Origin: an uncultured Verrucomicrobiota bacterium
GTDB taxonomy: Bacteria; Verrucomicrobiota; Verrucomicrobiia; Chthoniobacterales; SZAS-18
Assembly (NCBI GenBank): GCA_937871685.1
Contig: CALMOL010000369.1
Location: forward strand, 1 to 8,430
Length of the DNA stretch: 8,430 nucleotides
Reading direction: 5' to 3'
Below are positions 6,670-8,430 of the stretch, one piece after another. Both the position numbers and the translations under genes were made by a program. Each line of letters opens with the position of its first letter. Position 1 is the stretch's first letter. The notes beneath the pieces are model-generated. The model was not told the origin of the DNA and ran no database searches. It worked only from the letters and a program-made list of their open reading frames with translations.

Positions 6670-6714
6670 CCCATCCGTCCTATCGGTCCCATTCGTCCCA
6701 TGAGTCCTATCGCT
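6670..6714. repeat. Five tandem 9-base units, consensus CCYATNCGT
   Basis: The units are CCCATCCGT, CCTATCGGT, CCCATTCGT, CCCATGAGT and CCTATCGCT, directly adjacent, starting 8 bases after the isomerase stop and ending 24 bases before the chosen Gre start. A period of nine keeps reading frame, so the array can be read as a Pro-Ile/Met-rich peptide and creates an in-frame ATG at 6700 upstream of the Gre start. The 14 bases TCGGTCCCATTCGT (6683-6696) recur exactly at 3877-3890, upstream of lepA, so the unit is dispersed as well as tandem. Confidence 0.85.
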
Positions 6715-6738
6715 CCCCCAGGCGCGATGCATTCCCTC

Positions 6739-7245
6739 ATGAGCAAAGCCTTCACCAAGGAATCCGACGACGCGCCCGAGCAATCCGACCTGCCGCCTCG
6801 CGCCGCCGTGCTCCCGGCCGGCGAGCGCAACCTCGTCACGCCCGACGGCGCGCGCCGCCTGCGCGAGGAACTGAATCGCCTTGTCCAAACGGATCGCCCC
6901 CAGGCCGTGTCGGCAGGCGATGATGACGCCCTCCCGCGCCTCGACGCGCGCATCGAGCAATTGGAGCAAAGCCTCGCCTCCGCCGCGATCACGCCGCCCC
7001 CCGCCGACGCCGCCGGCCGCCGCCGCGCGCAATTCGGCGCCACCGTGACGGTGCAGGGCGCCGACGGCGCGAAGGAGGTGTGGCGCATCGTCGGCGTGGA
7101 CGAGGCCGACATCGACCGCGGCTGGATTTCGTGGCTCTCGCCGCTCGCCCACGCCCTGCTCGACGCCAAGGTCGGCCAGACCGTCCGCTTCGAGGTGCCG
7201 GCCGGAAAGCGCGCCCTGAAAGTGCTGGAAGTCGCCTACGAGTAA
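6739..7245 (+). CDS. GreA/GreB family transcription elongation factor-like protein with a shortened coiled coil
   Basis: From the ATG at 6739 this is a 168-residue protein beginning MSKAFTKESDDAPE, the opening of a GreB-like subfamily. The start of the N-terminal coiled coil is clear (LVTPDGARRLREELNRLVQTDRP, residues 32-54), as is its return helix (LPRLDARIEQLEQSLASAAI, 65-84). The C-terminal FKBP-like domain is well kept (FGATVTVQG at 99-107, WRIVGVDEADIDRGWISWLSPLAHALLDAKVGQ at 115-147). Canonical Gre factors enter the RNA polymerase secondary channel and stimulate cleavage of backtracked RNA through acidic residues at the coiled-coil tip (GDLSENAEY-like). That stretch is missing here; only AVSAGDDDA joins the two helices. 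It may modulate polymerase differently or use the DDD cluster. An in-frame ATG at 6700 lies in the tandem repeat and is unlikely to be the start. Confidence 0.87.
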   Translation: MSKAFTKESDDAPEQSDLPPRAAVLPAGERNLVTPDGARRLREELNRLVQTDRPQAVSAGDDDALPRLDARIEQLEQSLASAAITPPPADAAGRRRAQFGATVTVQGADGAKEVWRIVGVDEADIDRGWISWLSPLAHALLDAKVGQTVRFEVPAGKRALKVLEVAYE

Positions 7246-7263
7246 GCACCGCTGCGCTGGTGC
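7246..7263. terminator. Weak hairpin between convergent genes
   Basis: GCACC (7246-7250) pairs with GGTGC (7259-7263) directly after the Gre stop codon, with one further G-T pair possible. The gap between the convergent Gre and amidase genes is only 32 bases, so a bidirectional terminator is expected here. The stem is short and no T-tract follows on either strand, so the call is tentative. Confidence 0.35.
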
Positions 7264-7277
7264 CTCCCTCTCAACCC

Positions 7278-8219
7278 TCAACCTCCGCCAAACAGCCCCT
7301 TCGCCAGCGAGGCCGTCACCGTGTGGACGGGCCGATTCACCACCTGCGCGAAACGCAGGTCCATCGCCGCGGAACACAGCACGTAGGCGCGCTCTGGCGG
7401 GTAGCTCCACCGCTCGCACAGGAAGTCCACCATTCGACTGGTGGCACGGCGCGCGGCGGCGAGCGCGTCCTCGCCCGACTCGATCATCGCCCACTCGCCG
7501 ATCCGCGGCGGCGCATCAGCCGGGGGCGGCGTCGTCTCGCACCACGGGCCGGCCAGCGCGCGTCCGCCGCGGTGAACGCGGAAGCGCAGGTCCGCCTCGC
7601 AGGGCATCTCGATGCCGTTGATGCACACCTCGCCGTCGCCCTGCGCGGCATGGGCGTCGCCGCAGGAAAAGAGCGCGCCCTCGGCCAGCACCGGCAGATA
7701 CAACTTCGCGCCGCGCGCGAGCAGCCGCACGTCCATGTTCCCGCCGCCGGCCGCGGGCTGCCGCGTGTGGAATTCGCCCGCCTCGCCGCGCGCCACGCCC
7801 ATGATCCCGAGAAACGGCGCGAGCGGCACCACGGCCGGCCCCATCGAGCGCGTCATGCGCTCCTCCAACTCCCAAACAAAAAAGAACGGCTCGTCGAACC
7901 GCTCGGAAAGAAACCCCAGCCCCGGCACGATGCTCGACCAGCCCCAGCCCTGGTGCCGGATGTCGAGCACCTCGATCTCCAGCGTGTCGCCCGGCCGCGC
8001 GTCCTCGACGAAGACGGGGCCGGTCAGCGCGTGGCCGTTTCGATTCTCGCGCCGCAGGAAGTCCGCGAGCGTGGAATGCCGGTTCACTTGCGCGTCGATC
8101 GAGTCGCGGCACGCGAAGCGCACCGTGTCGCCGTCGCGAATGCTCAAGACCGGGGGCCGGTCGCGGTTCCAATTGTAATGGACGCTTGCCGCCGAGGCGG
8201 GGAGGAAGTGTTCAGCCAT
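7278..8219 (-). CDS. Acetamidase/formamidase family protein
   Basis: This 313-residue protein belongs to the FmdA/AmdA family, whose characterised members hydrolyse short amides (formamide or acetamide) to ammonia and the carboxylic acid. Family landmarks are in order: NRHSTLADF and GHALTGPVFVEDARPGDTLE (about 62-81), GWGWS (91-95), PFLGIMGVA (135-143), FHTRQPAAGGGNMD (150-163), and LPVLAEGALFSCGDAHAAQGDGEV (175-198) with D188, H190, D195 and E197. The C-terminal part (LCSAAMDLRFAQVVNRPVHTV) also fits. There is no signal peptide, so it should be cytoplasmic. The length is about that of the short, single-domain members. The ATG at 8219 starts just before the first conserved strand; no Shine-Dalgarno sequence is visible. 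No amide transporter or regulator lies next to it, so its substrate is inferred only from family. It converges on the Gre gene. Confidence 0.92.
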   Translation of the reverse strand: MAEHFLPASAASVHYNWNRDRPPVLSIRDGDTVRFACRDSIDAQVNRHSTLADFLRRENRNGHALTGPVFVEDARPGDTLEIEVLDIRHQGWGWSSIVPGLGFLSERFDEPFFFVWELEERMTRSMGPAVVPLAPFLGIMGVARGEAGEFHTRQPAAGGGNMDVRLLARGAKLYLPVLAEGALFSCGDAHAAQGDGEVCINGIEMPCEADLRFRVHRGGRALAGPWCETTPPPADAPPRIGEWAMIESGEDALAAARRATSRMVDFLCERWSYPPERAYVLCSAAMDLRFAQVVNRPVHTVTASLAKGLFGGG

Positions 8220-8276
8220 TCGGAAGTCGGGTTTGAGGCCGCAGGTTTACGCAAATCAAGAGACAGCAGGGAAAAA

Positions 8277-8430
8277 GACCGCGCGAGAAGGATCATCTTC
8301 GCTGCGCTTGCTTCGAGGTGGATGGCGCGGTCCCCGCGCCATTGCGGCGCGAAGCGCCAAGAATCGAGCGAGGTAGGAAGGCCAGGGCGCGCGGGGCAAT
8401 TCTAGGCGGCTACGCCGCACCTAATGGCGC
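8277..8430. repeat. Region of short inverted repeats at the right edge, upstream of the amidase gene
   Basis: Several short perfect inverted repeats are packed here: GACCGCGC (8277-8284) with GCGCGGTC (8325-8332); CCCCGCGC (8332-8339) with GCGCGGGG (8389-8396); and GCGCCATT (8336-8343) with AATGGCGC (8423-8430). Two tight hairpins are also present, GGCGC-GAA-GCGCC (8346-8358) and GCGGC-TAC-GCCGC (8406-8418). The outermost pair reaches the last base, so the element may continue past the window. No gene is supported between 8220 and 8430. The amidase promoter should lie in this stretch, but I cannot identify it. Confidence 0.6.

Noticed and set aside
7080..8405. 441-residue plus-strand frame opposite the amidase gene
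   Set aside because: It overlaps the end of the Gre gene and the entire acetamidase/formamidase gene, which has clear family motifs on the minus strand.
1..8430. CRISPR array, tRNA, rRNA, integrase or toxin-antitoxin pair
   Set aside because: I looked for regularly spaced direct repeats, tRNA-like cloverleaf ends, and small overlapping gene pairs with known motifs and found none. The only tandem array has 9-base units with no spacers.

Overview
This is a GC-rich bacterial chromosomal window carrying ordinary housekeeping and accessory genes on both strands. It has no rRNA, tRNA, CRISPR array, transposase, phage gene or plasmid gene that I can see. The best guess is the Verrucomicrobiota, perhaps Opitutales or Chthoniobacterales. 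The reasons are the gene types (an ECF sigma factor with an overlapping downstream gene, a short MSKAF-type Gre factor, a 68-residue orphan protein) and above all the intergenic palindromic elements beginning GGAGTGCGG plus the 9-base CCYATNCGT tandem repeats, which I associate with that phylum. This assignment is inference, with no 16S to confirm it.

Layout, left to right. On the minus strand lie the 5' end of an unidentified gene (1-116), an ECF sigma factor overlapping it (80-709), a palindromic element (818-942) and a SWIM zinc-finger protein (952-2685). A divergent intergenic region separates these from plus-strand genes: a 68-residue hypothetical protein (2819-3025), an exported DUF2459 protein (3121-3798) whose last codons run into an inverted-repeat element, lepA encoding elongation factor 4 (3938-5743), a second large palindromic element (5819-5992), a DsbA-fold 2-hydroxychromene-2-carboxylate isomerase-like protein (6063-6662), a 9-base tandem repeat (6670-6714) and a Gre-family factor (6739-7245). 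Convergent to the last is an acetamidase/formamidase family gene on the minus strand (7278-8219). The right edge (8277-8430) is dense in short inverted repeats and is cut by the window end.

The genes do not form one pathway. The plus-strand genes are separated by repeat-bearing gaps of 76 to 319 bases, so a long operon is unlikely. lepA (translation) and the Gre factor (transcription elongation) are core-type functions; the sigma factor and its overlapping neighbour are probably one regulatory unit. The most interesting material is between the genes: two related palindromes (818-942 and 5819-5992) have similar ends but different inner stems that still pair within each arm, a third element has become part of a coding sequence, and a 14-base motif is shared between two distant intergenic regions. 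I see no convincing new multi-gene system in this window.
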